DNA of 64,000 nucleotides from Maylandia zebra (GCF_041146795.1 NC_135177.1:2201560-2265559); one strand, 5' to 3'. Counted from the stretch's first letter, positions 46,759 through 57,444 are shown. Translations and numbers: made by a program. Notes: generated by a model from the letters alone, not told the origin.

Positions 46759-47341
46759 TGAGGGAGGATTCAAGCGCAGGCAGTCGTGAGGGTGTGAAGG
46801 TGTTTTATTGAGCACGAAATAAATATGGACAAACAGCAAACGGAGCACGAACTAAACTAGACTGGAAAACAACTAAACTACAAAGCACAAACCTGAATGA
46901 GAACGAGCAGAGGAGAATGACGATGGACATCAGGAGAACACACGGGTGAGACATGGTAGATACACAGACGGACCAGCAACTACAATGACGGAGGACACGA
47001 CTTAAATACACACAGAGAAACACGGGAATTACACACAGGTGGTGGACACAGGTGGGAATAATCAACAAGACGAGACAGAGGTAAAACTGAACACACTCAC
47101 ATGAGACGCAGACCTTCACAATAAAACATCACACTAAGACGCCGGCTCGACATAAAGAGACAGAAAATGACACATGAAACTAAACCCACATCTTAAACCC
47201 AAATAAACAGAAACATGGAACTCCAATAATAAACATCATCATTAACACAACAAGAGAACAAGAAAACAATCCCTGATGCAAACTTAAATCAAAACATAAT
47301 AAACTCAAAATACTGGGTCCAACGGACCCAGAACCGTGACA
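46759..47341 (-). mobile_element. solo LTR (Gypsy-like) inserted in the L2-like LINE
   Basis: Read on the minus strand it starts TGTCACGGTTCTGGGTCCG and ends CGCTTGAATCCTCCCTCA, i.e. TG...CA. It contains a TATTTAAG box (near 47003), a transcribed-looking R region and AATAAAACACC near the 3' side (46795-46805). No internal retrotransposon coding DNA is present, so it is most simply a solo LTR left by recombination. The interrupted LINE text continues on both sides. Confidence 0.6.
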
Positions 47342-47436
47342 AGTAGTTGTCAAACAGCTAACAGATCATCTGCAGAGGCTTATTTGAAGAGTTTCAGTCA
47401 GGTTTCAGAGCTCATCACAGCACAGAAACAGCTTTA

Positions 47437-48306
47437 GTGAAGGTTACAAATGATCTTCTTATGGCCTCTGACAGTGGACTCATCTCTGTGCTTGTCCTGC
47501 TAGACCTCAGTGCAGCGTTCGATACTGTCGACCATAATATCCTATTAGAGCGATTAGAACATGCTGTAGGTATTACAGGTACTGCACTGCAGTGGTTTGT
47601 ATCATATCTATCTAATAGACTCCAGTTTGTGCATTTAAATGGAGAGTCCTCTTCACACACTGAGGTTAATTATGGAGTTCCACAGGGTTCAGTGCTAGGA
47701 CCAATTCTGTTTACATTATACATGCTTCCCTTAGGCAGCATCATTAGAAGACATAGCATACATTTACACTGCTATGCAGATGACACCCAGCTCTATCTGT
47801 CCATGAAGCCAGATAACACACACCAATTAGTTAAACTGCAGGAATGTCTTAAAGACATAAAGACCTGGATGGCCGCTAACTTTCTGCTTCTTAATTCAGA
47901 TCAAACTGAGGTTATTGTACTCGGCCCTGAAAAGCTTAGAAATATGGTATCTAAGCAGATTCTTACTCTGGATGACATTACCTTGGCCTCCAGTAACACT
48001 GTGAGGAACCTTGGAGTCATTTTTGACCAGGACATGTCCTTCAACGCACATATTAAACAAATATGTAAGACTGCGTTCTTCCATTTGTGCAACATCTCTA
48101 AAGTTAGAAATATCCTGTCTCAGAGTGATGCTGAAAAACTAGTTCATGCATTTATTACTTCCAGGCTGGACGACTGTAATTCATTATTATCAGGAAGTCC
48201 TAAAAACTCCCTGAAAAGCCTTCAGCTGATCCAAAATGCTGCAGCAAGAGTCCTGACAGGGACTAGAAAGAGAGAGCAGATTTCTCCTGTTTTGGCTTCC
48301 TGTTAA
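47437..48306 (+). pseudogene. L2-like LINE reverse transcriptase, C-terminal half
   Basis: A 289-codon frame covering RT palm motifs: [35 protein letters not shown] and the thumb segment [11 protein letters not shown], ending where the frame shifts into the C-terminal extension. It lacks the endonuclease and RT fingers, which are separated from it by the solo LTR. YADD catalytic residues are intact. Confidence 0.75.
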
Positions 48307-48705
48307 ATCCAGAATTCAAAATCCTGCTCCTCACATACAAGGTCTTAAATAATCAGGCCCCATCTTATCTTAATGACCTTGTAGTACCATATCACCCTAT
48401 TAGAGCACTCCGCTCTCGCTCTGCAGGCCTACTTGTTGTTCCTAGAGTATTTAAAAGTAGAATGGGAGGCAGAGCCTTCAGTTTTCAGGCCCCTCTTCTG
48501 TGGAACCAGCTTCCAGTTTGGATTCAGGAGACAGACACTATCTCTACTTTCAAGATTAGGCTTCAAACTTTCCTTTTTGCTAAAGCATATAGTTAGGGCT
48601 GGACCAGGTGACCCTGAATCCTCCCTTAGTTATGCTGCAATAGACATAGGCTGCCGGGGATTCCCATGATGCATTGAGTTTTTCCTTTCTCAGTCACTAT
48701 GTCTT

Positions 48706-49170
48706 AATGGACGATCTGATATCCTCGTGTTGGCGTTGTTCCCACATCATCATAATTAATGTTGTTCCAGGGTCCACATTACAAGTAACCAATCACCTTC
48801 TTGTGACGTCATACTTTTGCGACTTCGAAAAATACCCGCCTTAAAAAAACAAATGTTCTTCGAGAAACCGCCTTTTGTCCGCCGATCCAGCAATTTCAAT
48901 TCCTCTCAAGATACTTTTCTTTAATAAACGGTAAGCATAATACATATGTTTTCCTTGAAATGGATAGCTGTTTGTTTGCTAGTGATAGGCTACTTGTGAA
49001 CCAGTGTTCTCCAGACAGAGAATTGCGTGTCAATGTATTATGATTTATTATGAAAGTACAGGTGAATATAGCTGTCATAACAATGTCAGGCAAAATTGCA
49101 GTAGCTTCCCTGATCATTTTACAAACATAAGTCAAGAGAATTTGAACTAAAAGGCCTAACGTAGAATTTG
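48706..49170 (+). repeat. block B, copy 1 (outer flank of MULE array)
   Basis: This block matches 57022-57444 in the same orientation: GACGATCTGAT...CCTCGTGT, TTTAATAAACGGTAAGCAT, CTGTTTGTTTGCTAG, GATAGGCTACTTG and AGGCAAAATTGCAGTAGCTT. Both copies lie directly before a 25-bp array of the same polarity. AAACG followed by GTAAGC would make a good splice donor, so the block may hold a promoter and non-coding first exon. Copy 1 has about 140 bases (48740-48880) not found in copy 2. Confidence 0.6.
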
Positions 49171-49267
49171 TCCCAGGGACATCGTGTAAATGTTGTCCCT
49201 GGGACATCGTGTAAATGTTGTCCCTGGGACATCGTGTAAATGTTGTCCCTGGGACATCGTTTAAATG
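49171..49267 (+). repeat. 25-bp tandem array, about 4 units (left end of MULE copy 1)
   Basis: Units of the type GTCCCTGGGACATCGTGTAA plus ATGTT. Each contains the perfect palindrome GTCCC-T-GGGAC. The polarity matches 57445-58135 and is opposite to 56833-57016 and 63884-64000, as expected for terminal inverted arrays. Confidence 0.9.
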
Positions 49268-49298
49268 TCTGGATGATCTAATTGAAACTTTTTTTCAG

Positions 49299-51575
49299 AT
49301 TTTTCCACCGCCTGAAATACCAGTTTTTATCTGGCTACAAGAATAGGCGTCTGGATGATCTGATTGAAGTGCTCCTAGGGAAGGCCGACGACTACTTCTC
49401 AGTCATAAAAAGCCTGCAAGATGTGGGCCGCATGAAAAACAGGTTTGCTGACACCTTGTCTCAAGTTTCAGACTCTGCTTCAAGACTGATGGAAAGTGGT
49501 TGGGCTCTTAAAATTACAGTCAAGAACAGCCATGGAGTTAATGCATATCAAGTCCCATCTGAGTCTAGAGAAGACATGGTGTATGATGTCTGCCCTGTTG
49601 AGTCCTACTGCAACTGTACATATGGCTTACGAGGACTTCTTTGCAAGCATCTAGTGTTACTTGCAAAATTAGCAGAGGTTGACAATGACATCTACCCAAA
49701 CATGGAAACAGACATTTCTACCTTGGCAAGTAGTGGCCACTGGTAGTGGCCACACAGTGGCCCACCACCATCATCAAGTTTGCTGACGACACCGTCGTGG
49801 TGGGCCTGATCTCTGATAACAACGAGACGGCCTACCTGAAGGAGATTAGGAATCTGGAGAACTGGTGCCAGAGGAACAACCTCCTTCTAAACGTCAGTAA
49901 GACAAAGGAGCTGATAGTGGACTTCAGCACTAAGCAGGAGAGGAACTACCAGACCCCCGTCATCAACGAGTGCCCAGTGGAGAGAGTGGACAGCTTCAAA
50001 TACCTCGGAGTTCACATCACGCAGGACCTGTCATGGTCCTGTCACATCAACACCGTGGTGAAAAAGGCCCGACAGCGTCTCTACCACCTCAGACGCTTGA
50101 GAGACTTCCAACTGCCCTCCAAGGTGCTCAGGAACTTTTACTCGTGCACCATAGAGAGCATCCTGGCGGGAAACATCTTAACCTGGTTCGGGAACAGCAC
50201 CATGCAGGACAGACGAGCTCTACAGAGGGTTGTGCGGTCAGCTGAGCGCACCATCCGCTCCGAGCTCCCTGACCTGCACTCAATCTACAGCAGGCGGTGC
50301 TGGACCAAGGCCAGGAAGATCGTGAAGGACCTCAGCCATCCCAACAACAGACTGTTCTCTCTGCTGAGGTCAGGAAAGCGATTCCACTCCCTGAAGACCA
50401 ACACAGAGAGACTGAGGAGGAGCTTCTTCCCGCAGGCGATACGGTCTCTCAATCACACCACCACACAGTACTGACCCACACATATGGTTCTTACACACAC
50501 ACTGGACTTTCTGGACTTTGGTTTTGCACAACACTGGTCACTATATTCTTCATTTCCAGTTAATACTTGTACAGCTGCTGTTATTGTGTATATATTTATT
50601 TATATTTCTTCATACATTCTTATATAGTTCTATATTGTGTATTGTGTATTTTGTTGTACAGTTATTTTATTTTCAACTTTAATTTATATATTTATCTTTA
50701 TCTTATTCTTCCCAGTTAAATTTACCCTTCATTCTAATTTGTGTTGTACAGTTATTTCATTTTTAACCTTAATTTATATTTTATTCCTTCCTAGTTAAAT
50801 TTACCCTTTTTAATTTTTCATATTTATTTCCTATCTTATTCATAGCCTTTTCCTTTTTTGTTCTCTTTAGGTCACGAGCAGTTGTCCAAGCATTTCACTA
50901 CATATCGTACTGTGTATGACTGTGTACGTGACAAATAAAAAATTTGAATTTGAATTTGAAGAATTGCAGTGAAAGAAAGGCATTACTTTGTACACTGTGA
51001 GGACTTGAAAGTGATAAAAATGCCAAGTTTGTTTGGAAATCTGTGGTTTTTTGCATCGGCTGAAACACTTCAGTGCACTTGTTGTACGTTCTCTCACTAT
51101 AACACATGTGCTTGCCTGAAGGTGGCTTGTAGCCATTTTAAACAAATGAAAAACTCTCTGAAAAGTCCTCTATCAACTTTGGATGACACTCCTGTAGTTG
51201 AAAGCACAGACAAAAAATGCACAGAAGGTGCAGTTGGAAAACTAAATGCTGTTTTAGACACAGTTAAACAGTGGGCATTCATTCCAGAGGGCATTACTGC
51301 AATGATAGATGAACTGCATACAAATGTCTTAAAAACAAAACAAGTAGGCAAAAGTATATGCCAGTACGAAATAAAGACGACAGATAATGCACGCAAAATT
51401 AGGCCATTGCATTCTAGCAAGAAACGTTCGGCCAGCATCGACATTCCAACAGTCTGAAAATGAATGTGAACAGTCGATAACCACTGAAAGAGAGACATCC
51501 TCTGGAGAAAATGAAAACCTTTTGGAATACAAAACAAAAAAGAGAAGAGTTAAAGCTAAGTATATGCACAAGTAG
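49299..51575 (+). pseudogene. MULE transposase C-terminal part with SWIM zinc fingers, split by a LINE
   Basis: An exon begins at 49299 after TTTTTTTCAG and reads FHRLKYQFLSGYKNRRLDDL, then GWALKITVKNSHGVN and CPVESYCNCTYGLRGLLCKH, a SWIM zinc finger (Cys-x-Cys-x8-Cys-x-His), the usual C-terminal module of Mutator transposases. A LINE (49746-50960) interrupts it. The frame resumes at about 50960 with RHYFVHCEDLKVIKMPSLFG and a second Cys/His cluster (QCTCCTFSHYNTCACLKVAC then SHF). After a frameshift near 51425 it continues to a basic tail KTKKRRVKAKYMHK and stop at 51575; AATAAA follows at 51810. The catalytic core is missing, with the array lying just upstream. Confidence 0.7.
49746..50960 (+). 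mobile_element. Rex1-like LINE insertion 1 in MULE copy 1
   Basis: Starts within the RT catalytic box (TIIKFADDTVVVGLISDN) and runs through NNLLLNVSKTKELIVDFS, FKYLGVHITQDLSW and the C-terminal SGKRFHSLKTNTERLRRSFF to a stop at 50474. A long AT-rich 3' UTR follows, ending in repeats of TTTGAA at 50940-50960. Severely 5'-truncated; the retained 240-codon frame is open. Confidence 0.85.
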
Positions 51576-51825
51576 ACTTTTGTGTGACATTTCAAAGGGA
51601 CTGCATCCATTACTTCTGTTTATTGAAACTAAAGCTGTCTTAACTTTCTGCCAAGGAACAGATGAAAAGAAATTGTTTGCTCTCTCAAGCAGTTGTTATT
51701 TATGTGTGTTATTCATTACTTTGGCTTGGTTGCTGTTTTTGATACAAACTCATCTGTGCCCATTGTAATATTTTCATATGTTACTATTTTTATATTGCTA
51801 TGTATTATAAATAAAGGATTAAATC

Positions 51826-52052
51826 ACAAATCAAATCAAATCACTTTTATTGTCACATCACATGTGCAGGTACATTGGTACAGCACATGTGAGTGAAATT
51901 CTTGTGTGCGAGCTTCACAAGCAACAGAGTTGTGCAAAATACAATAATGTAAACAAGCAAAATACAAGAATGGCTACATCTGAAACTAATAAATATATGT
52001 ACAATATATAATAGTATATGCATTTCTGGATGTGTATACCAAATATTTTTCT

Positions 52053-52104
<52 letters not shown>

Positions 52105-53721
52105 ACATATTTTACAAATTAAATAGAGTAAACAATAAATAAAATATATAAAAATATACAGAGTGAGACATGTGCAAAACAGTGGCATTACTGTACAGTA
52201 TGGAGTGCATAATGTTAAAGTTCCAGTAGTGAAGCTGAGGTGTCTATGACGTGTTCTGCAGTCTGATGGCCTGATGGAAGAAGCTGTCTCTCAGTCTGCT
52301 GGTACGGGACCGGATGCTGCAGAACCTCCTTCCTGATGGAAGCAGTCTGAACAGTTTATGGCTGGGGTGACTGGAGTCCTTGATGATCCTCCCCGCTTTC
52401 CTCAGGCAGCGCTTCCTGTAGATGTCTTGGAGGGAGGGAAGCTCACCTCCAATTATCCGTTCAGAGCACCGCACTACTCGCTGGAGAGCTTTGCAGTTGT
52501 AGGCGGTGCTGTTGCCATACCAGGTGGTGATGCATCCAGTGAGGATGCTCTCAATGGCACAGTGATAGAAGGTCCTGAGGATGCGGGGGCTCATGCCGAA
52601 TCTTTTCAGTCTCCTGAGAAAGAAGAGGCGCTGCTGCGCCTTCTTCACTGTTTTGTTTGTGTGTACTGACCACGTAAGATCCTCAGCCAGGTGTACGCCA
52701 AGGAAACAGAAGCTGCTCACTCTCTCCACAGCAGCGCCGTTGATGGTGATGGGGGTGTGTACTTCTCTGCACCTCCGGAAGTCCACTATCAACTCCTTTG
52801 TCTTTGCGACGTTGAGGGTGAGATGGTTGTCTTGACACCAGTGGGTCAGGGCGCTGACCTCCTCCCTGTAAGCCCTCTCATCACCGTTGGTGATAAGACC
52901 CACCACTGTAGTGTCGTCCGCAAACTTCACAATGATGTTGGAGTTGTTAGTGGCTGTGCAGTCGTAGGTGTAGAGTGAGTACAGGAGAGGGCTCAGTACA
53001 CACCCCTGTGGAGCACCAGTGTTCAGTGTGATGGGGGATGAGGTGATGCTGCCCAGTCTGACCACCTGGCGTCTGTCAGACAGGAAGCTAAGGATCCAGC
53101 TGCAGAGGGAGCTGCTCAGTCCTAGATCCTGCAGTTTCCTGTCCAGCTTCGAGGGAACGATGGTATTGAATGCTGAGCTGTAATCTACAAACAGCATTCT
53201 CACATACGTGTCTCTCTTCTCCAGGTGTGACAGGGCAGTGTGTAGTGTCAGGGCTATGGCATCATCAGTGGACCTGTTGTGGCGGTATGCGAACTGTAGA
53301 GGGTCCAGTGAGTCGGGTAGTGCAGAGCAGATGAAGTCCCTGACCAGCTTCTCGAAGCATTTGCTTACGATGGGGGTCAGGGCTACAGGTCGCCAGTCGT
53401 TCAATGAGAAGATGGTGGAGGATTTGGGTACAGGGACGATGGTGGCCATTTTGAAGCAGGCTGGGACTACAGACAGAGAGAGGGAAAGGTTGAAGATGTG
53501 TGTGAACACTCCAGCCAGCTGAGCCGCGCATGACTTGAGGACGCGGCCGGGAATCCCGTCCGGACCAGTAGCTTTGCGTGCGTTCACCTTCCTGAAGCAC
53601 CTCCGCACATCCTCCTCAGACACAGTGTGCGCACTGACGTCATCCGCGGTGCGCACACTGTCCGGTCTCATGGTGTTCGCTGTGTCGAATCTAGCGTAGA
53701 ATACGTTTAGATCCTCACACA
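51826..53721 (-). mobile_element. Rex1-like LINE insertion 2 in MULE copy 1
   Basis: The 3' tail on the low side (repeats of AAATC, then ACTTTTATTGTCACATCACA) is followed by a (GT)n tract in its 3' UTR and an intact RT frame to the 5' truncation at about 53721. It sits in what would be the last intron of the second MULE gene. On its far side that gene's terminal exon is not found. Confidence 0.85.
52055..52102 (+). repeat. (GT)24 microsatellite
   Basis: Uninterrupted GT dinucleotides inside the 3' UTR of the minus-strand LINE; expected to be length-polymorphic. Confidence 0.95.
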
Positions 53722-53767
53722 AATACGGGGAAATGACAAATAATACCAAAAAAGATACAACTTTCAT
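52244..53767 (-). CDS. Rex1-like reverse transcriptase, open, N-terminally fused to flanking MULE sequence
   Basis: A 507-codon frame whose last 490 or so codons are [90 protein letters not shown], catalytic IVKFADDTTVVGLI, LTLNVAKTKELIVDFRR, FCFLGVHLAEDLTW and C-terminal PSGRRFCSIRSRTSRLRDSF. The first residues (MKVVSFLVLFVISPYL) come from the intron of the MULE second gene, since the same bases occur at 61200-61247. The ATG is therefore accidental. No stop or frameshift, so this is a young, 5'-truncated LINE lacking endonuclease; unlikely to be expressed as drawn. Confidence 0.8.
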   Translation of the reverse strand: MKVVSFLVLFVISPYLCEDLNVFYARFDTANTMRPDSVRTADDVSAHTVSEEDVRRCFRKVNARKATGPDGIPGRVLKSCAAQLAGVFTHIFNLSLSLSVVPACFKMATIVPVPKSSTIFSLNDWRPVALTPIVSKCFEKLVRDFICSALPDSLDPLQFAYRHNRSTDDAIALTLHTALSHLEKRDTYVRMLFVDYSSAFNTIVPSKLDRKLQDLGLSSSLCSWILSFLSDRRQVVRLGSITSSPITLNTGAPQGCVLSPLLYSLYTYDCTATNNSNIIVKFADDTTVVGLITNGDERAYREEVSALTHWCQDNHLTLNVAKTKELIVDFRRCREVHTPITINGAAVERVSSFCFLGVHLAEDLTWSVHTNKTVKKAQQRLFFLRRLKRFGMSPRILRTFYHCAIESILTGCITTWYGNSTAYNCKALQRVVRCSERIIGGELPSLQDIYRKRCLRKAGRIIKDSSHPSHKLFRLLPSGRRFCSIRSRTSRLRDSFFHQAIRLQNTS

Positions 53768-53785
53768 ATTGTTTTACTAACTTAC

Positions 53786-56400
53786 TTTGTCATATCAGCA
53801 CTTGAATGGTCGATGCCTTTACAGACCATGTCTCATGTGACATCGCAGGCCAATCTTCCGGCAAACCCGAGGGCTAGCTCCCCAGCCTCCTCTTCACTCA
53901 GAACACTAAACACTGTTACTTTAGTTTTGGCCTTCTTAGGCCTGTCAAGAATCATTGTGGGCAGTTTGGCTTTGCGGCCCTAAAAAAGAAAAAGTGCAAA
54001 CACCAAAAGAGCAGAGAGAGACACACACGCACAAACAAAGTTAAATGCTTTTGTTTACATGGTGTAATTGTGTATATGTTGCAGCAAATGCACAATTTCC
54101 AGCCACATTGTCACTTCATTGATACGAGTAACCCGGATTTATTTCAGGTGACATCAAAATCACGAAATGTATACCTACCCCAATCAAACCTCTGAAAACA
54201 TGAACTGACATGTTCTCTGCGTTGATTCTGCGCTTGATCTCGTCTTCTGTTATTGTGTAGGTTTTCTTTTTTGAGCTTGGTACAGATAAGCGACCATGCA
54301 CTCTGTAAACTGTACTAGTTCCTTCTGAATCAGTTTGGAATTCTGTATCTGCATCGATCCTGTCAACATCAGCAGCAGCAGCATTATCTGTACTCAGACT
54401 TGTGCCGTATACTTTCTTTTTCTTTGTCTTCAGTCTGTGTACCTTCATCTCTTTCCGTCTGTGTACCTTCATCTCTTTCAGTCTGTGTACCTTCATCTCT
54501 TTCCGTCTGTGTACCTTCATCTCTTTCAGTCTGTGTACCTTCATCTCTTTCAGTCTGTGTACCTTCATCTCTTTCAGTCTGTGTACCTTCATCTCTTTCA
54601 GTCTGTGTGCCTTCATCTCTTTCAGTCTGTGTACCTTCATCTCTTTCAGTCTGTGTGCCTTCATCTCTTTCAGTCTGTGTACCTTCATCTCTTTCAGTCT
54701 GTGTACCTTCATCTCTTTCAGTCTGTGTACCTTCATCTCTTTCAGTCTGTGTACCTTCATCTCTTTCAGTCTGTGTGCCTTCATCTCTTTCAGTCTGTGT
54801 ACCTTCATCTCTGACTGTCAGTCCTCCTATCTCACTGTTACTTGTCGGTTTGCTGCAGATGTTCTCTCCCTTAGGAACTTTTCCTTTGTCATTCGCTGCC
54901 TGATGCTTTCCCTGATGACATTCTTCACTGGCTACTTCTATTGCTCCTCCTGTATAGTCACCTACTATGCTGCACAACTCCTTTCCCTCTGCTGTGCTGC
55001 ACTGTGCTGTTACATAACGAAGAATGATATAAACAGCACTATATCAATTTAATTGTGAAGAGAAATCCCCACAATACGACACAGTTATGTCTAAAATAGT
55101 TTTGTGTAAAAACTGGATCTTGAAACGTCCACTTTAATTACACAGTCCTGGTGTGCAAAGGCAAAATTACGAAATTTTTTTCACTTTAAACATTTTTGGA
55201 CATTGTTTAGTTATATTGTGACTTACTCTCACAGAAGATACAGATGCCACAAACAGACTTTGAACAACATGTGCTTGTATGCACCACATTTCTGGCACTG
55301 CACCTGTGAATTAAAAAAAAGAAAAAAAAGAAGAAGAAATAAACAAACAAAAAACAAATGAACAAAGTCCATTAAATAAACAATCTATATGGCTAAGGAC
55401 ATGTCATAGTGTACCCGGTCTTTGGCTGCAATCACACACCAGCACTGACTGCACTTCCTAGTTCGATCTGCAAAATATAATTTGTTTAAGTACAAGTTAC
55501 ATTTTCCAATGTTAGAGAAAAAGAAGGCGGCTAATTTTATCTTTACCTATTGAGGAAAATAAGTAGTGGCAAAGTCGGGACCTGAGCTTTGTGATTTCAG
55601 TGTTGTACTCCTCCACTTGTGTTTTACCCTCAATGAGAGATTGGGCAAACTAATAATTGACGAAGAAGAAAAAAAAAAAAAAAAAGAACAAAAAGAATTA
55701 GATTAACAAAGAAATGTTTGTTTGTTTTTACCCCCCCCCCCCCCCCCCCGAGAAAAAAAAAAAAAAACAGAGCAACCAAAGCAAAGCATTACTGCTGAAA
55801 TGGTTCAATCTACAAAAAAAATTGAGATTTTACCATCCTGCCTCTAAGGCTTTAAAAACTGAATAGGCAAAAATGTAAACATTACTTATATAGGTTAAAG
55901 CTATAGTTTTCAGTACCATTATGACATGCACTCCACATGAGTTCCCATCCTGTTGATGTGGGTGGCTCACATGTGACAAGGTCCACTCTCCAGCGCAGCC
56001 TCTTGCTGAAGCAAATGAGCTGAGAGATCGCAGTTATTACAAATAAAAAGCATATAGAGAAATCAATAACCACGTTCGGTAATGATTTCAATTAAATTAA
56101 ATATGTTATGTTAAATATGTTAATTAATTACCTCCAGTTTTTCAACACCGCACTTTTTCTGACCTCCGACTCGCCAAATGAATTCATATAGACTATGGTC
56201 CTCTAGGGTATGTCACAAAATTGTTTTGTAAAAAGATGGATATGGTAGGCTTGGGCCTTGAGCTTTCCTAATGAGGGACACTGAAAAGTATCATGCACTA
56301 GAGAGAGTGCAAAATCTGTGCAACTTACAAACAAGGTCCAGTGGCTGCCGTTTTCCAGACAGGCTCCAATCAATTTCTCATACATCTGAAAGATGTTTTT
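53786..56400 (-). pseudogene. second MULE gene (AP-2-like), copy 1, last exon missing
   Basis: Same exon series as the plus-strand gene at 58568-61433, read on the minus strand: first recognised exon 56329-56400, Cys-rich exons around 55200-55500, the RDEGTQTE repeat exon (54429-54812, 16 units) and an exon at 53786-53979 bounded by AG and GTAAGT. The terminal exon (QTLLKIQ... in copy 2) should follow beyond 53721 but has been replaced by a LINE. Without it the predicted AP-2-like domain loses its last helix region, so this copy is probably non-functional. Confidence 0.6.
54429..54812 (-). repeat. 24-bp coding minisatellite, 16 units of RDEGTQTE
   Basis: Sixteen consecutive 24-bp units differing at one or two positions (GTACAC/GCACAC; CTGAAA/CGGAAA). 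Because 24 is a multiple of three, the repeat is open in several frames on both strands, which creates long false frames here. The intended frame is set by the upstream exon (ENICSKPTSNSEIGGLTV). Confidence 0.9.
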
Positions 56401-56832
56401 CTGGAAATAAAAAGAATGTGACAAGTATGTTTTTCTGTCAAGAATGACACTGCAAAACTGCAAAAGCTTGTCAGGTGAGACTTGTAATTAATTCTGCAGA
56501 TACACAAACATATAGAAAGTGTCATTTTTGGTTTACATTAATTAATTTCTATAGTGTGTACAAAACAAATCAAGACCACAGACTCAACACGCACCACTCA
56601 ATTTTTGGTGTTCTTTATCAGTTGGCCAAGACAGAAATGTTTTAATCTGTGTGCATTGCTTTTGAACAAGTCTTTACACAGAAAAGGTTTCAGAAAGGTG
56701 TTTTTCAGGTTCTTCTGACAAGGCTTCAATTTTGGAAAATGCTGTTTGTTTATAGTGGCAACTTATAAACCCTTTGTGATAAGAACATAGTTACCACAGT
56801 CCAAGTCATACCTTCAAAAAGTATGCACTTTG

Positions 56833-57016
56833 TTACACGATGTCCCAGGAACGACATTTACACGATGTCCCAGGAACGACATTTACGCAATGTCCCAGGA
56901 ACGACATTTACACGATGTCCCAGGGACGACATTTACGCGATGTCCCAGGAACGACATTTACGCGATGTCCCAGGAACGACATTTACACGATGGCCCAGGA
57001 ACGACATTTACGCGAT
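56833..57016 (-). repeat. 25-bp tandem array, about 7 units (right end of MULE copy 1)
   Basis: Units of the form CGATGTCCCAGGAACGACAT plus TTACA/G, the reverse complement of the 49171 and 57445 arrays. Many units carry GGAAC in place of GGGAC, breaking the palindrome. The same variant units occur at the proximal end of the 57445 array (58040-58135), so the two arrays share their inner ends. Confidence 0.9.
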
Positions 57017-57021
57017 GGAAC

Positions 57022-57444
57022 GGGACGATCTGATTTCCTCGTGTCAGCCTGTCCGCCGAATTTGAAGTCAATTTAGGATACTTTCCTTTAATAAACGGTA
57101 AGCATTATACATATGTTCCTCACTTGGCTTGCTGTTTGTTTGCTAGCGATAGGCTACTTGACGACAGCATTAGCTAACCAGTGTTCTCTAGACCAGCGTT
57201 CCCCAACTTTTTTGGTGTTTCGTGGCCCGGGGGTTGGGTCAGGCAAAATTGCAGTAGCTTCCCTGATCATTTTACAAACATAAGTGAAGAGAATCTGGAC
57301 TAAAAGGCCTAGACTTATGGTTGTGTGCTGAATCTATGAATCAAACTATCACCTGGAAACATAATTAACTGGTCCATAGCTGTGAAACTGGACATGAGTT
57401 CTTGATTCTATGGAGATTAACAGTAATCCAGAAATTTACAAATT
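57022..57444 (+). repeat. block B, copy 2
   Basis: Direct-orientation copy of 48706-49170, lying between the right array of MULE copy 1 and the left array of copy 2. It keeps the TTTAATAAACGGTAAGCAT donor-like site and AGGCAAAATTGCAGTAGCTT. About 45 bases of hAT-MITE-like DNA (57193-57240) replace a stretch seen in copy 1. Because both copies precede arrays in the same polarity, the block may be the true outer end of the transposon or a recurrent insertion flank. Confidence 0.55.

Larger units (their letters stand above)
46040..48600 (+). mobile_element. L2/Maui-like LINE, interrupted
   Basis: Plus-strand RT text: LYKKALRKARTSYYSSLIEE (46073 onward), STCLLDPIPTKLLKEVLP, then after an insertion [39 protein letters not shown], catalytic [13 protein letters not shown] and [20 protein letters not shown]; the C-terminal RALRSRSAGLLVVPRVFKSR and TFLFAKAYS follow after a frameshift near 48290. 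The region 46400-46500 holds an AAAGCGCTTTGGGTGCC / ATT-microsatellite insertion and 46759-47341 a solo LTR. Multiple breaks; inactive. Confidence 0.85.
49171..57016 (+). mobile_element. MULE-like foldback transposon, copy 1 (rearranged)
   Basis: Bounded by inverted 25-bp arrays (49171-49267 and 56833-57016). Inside, the C-terminal part of a MULE transposase runs on the plus strand (49299-51575), and the second, AP-2-like gene runs convergently on the minus strand (56400-53786). Two Rex1-like LINEs are inserted (49746-50960 and 51826-53721). The transposase N-terminal and catalytic exons and the last exon of the second gene are absent. Copy 2 at 57445 onward has the same plan in the reverse orientation. 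Confidence 0.7.

Noticed and set aside
52244-53767. Secreted or membrane reverse transcriptase with N-terminal signal peptide
   Set aside because: The hydrophobic start comes from intronic DNA of the MULE second gene next to a truncated LINE, an accidental in-frame join.
54335-55052. Plus-strand frames rich in SFSLCTFI / CVPSSLSV / LHLFQSVY
   Set aside because: Antisense or off-frame readings of the 24-bp RDEGTQTE repeat; the coding strand is fixed by flanking spliced exons on the minus strand.
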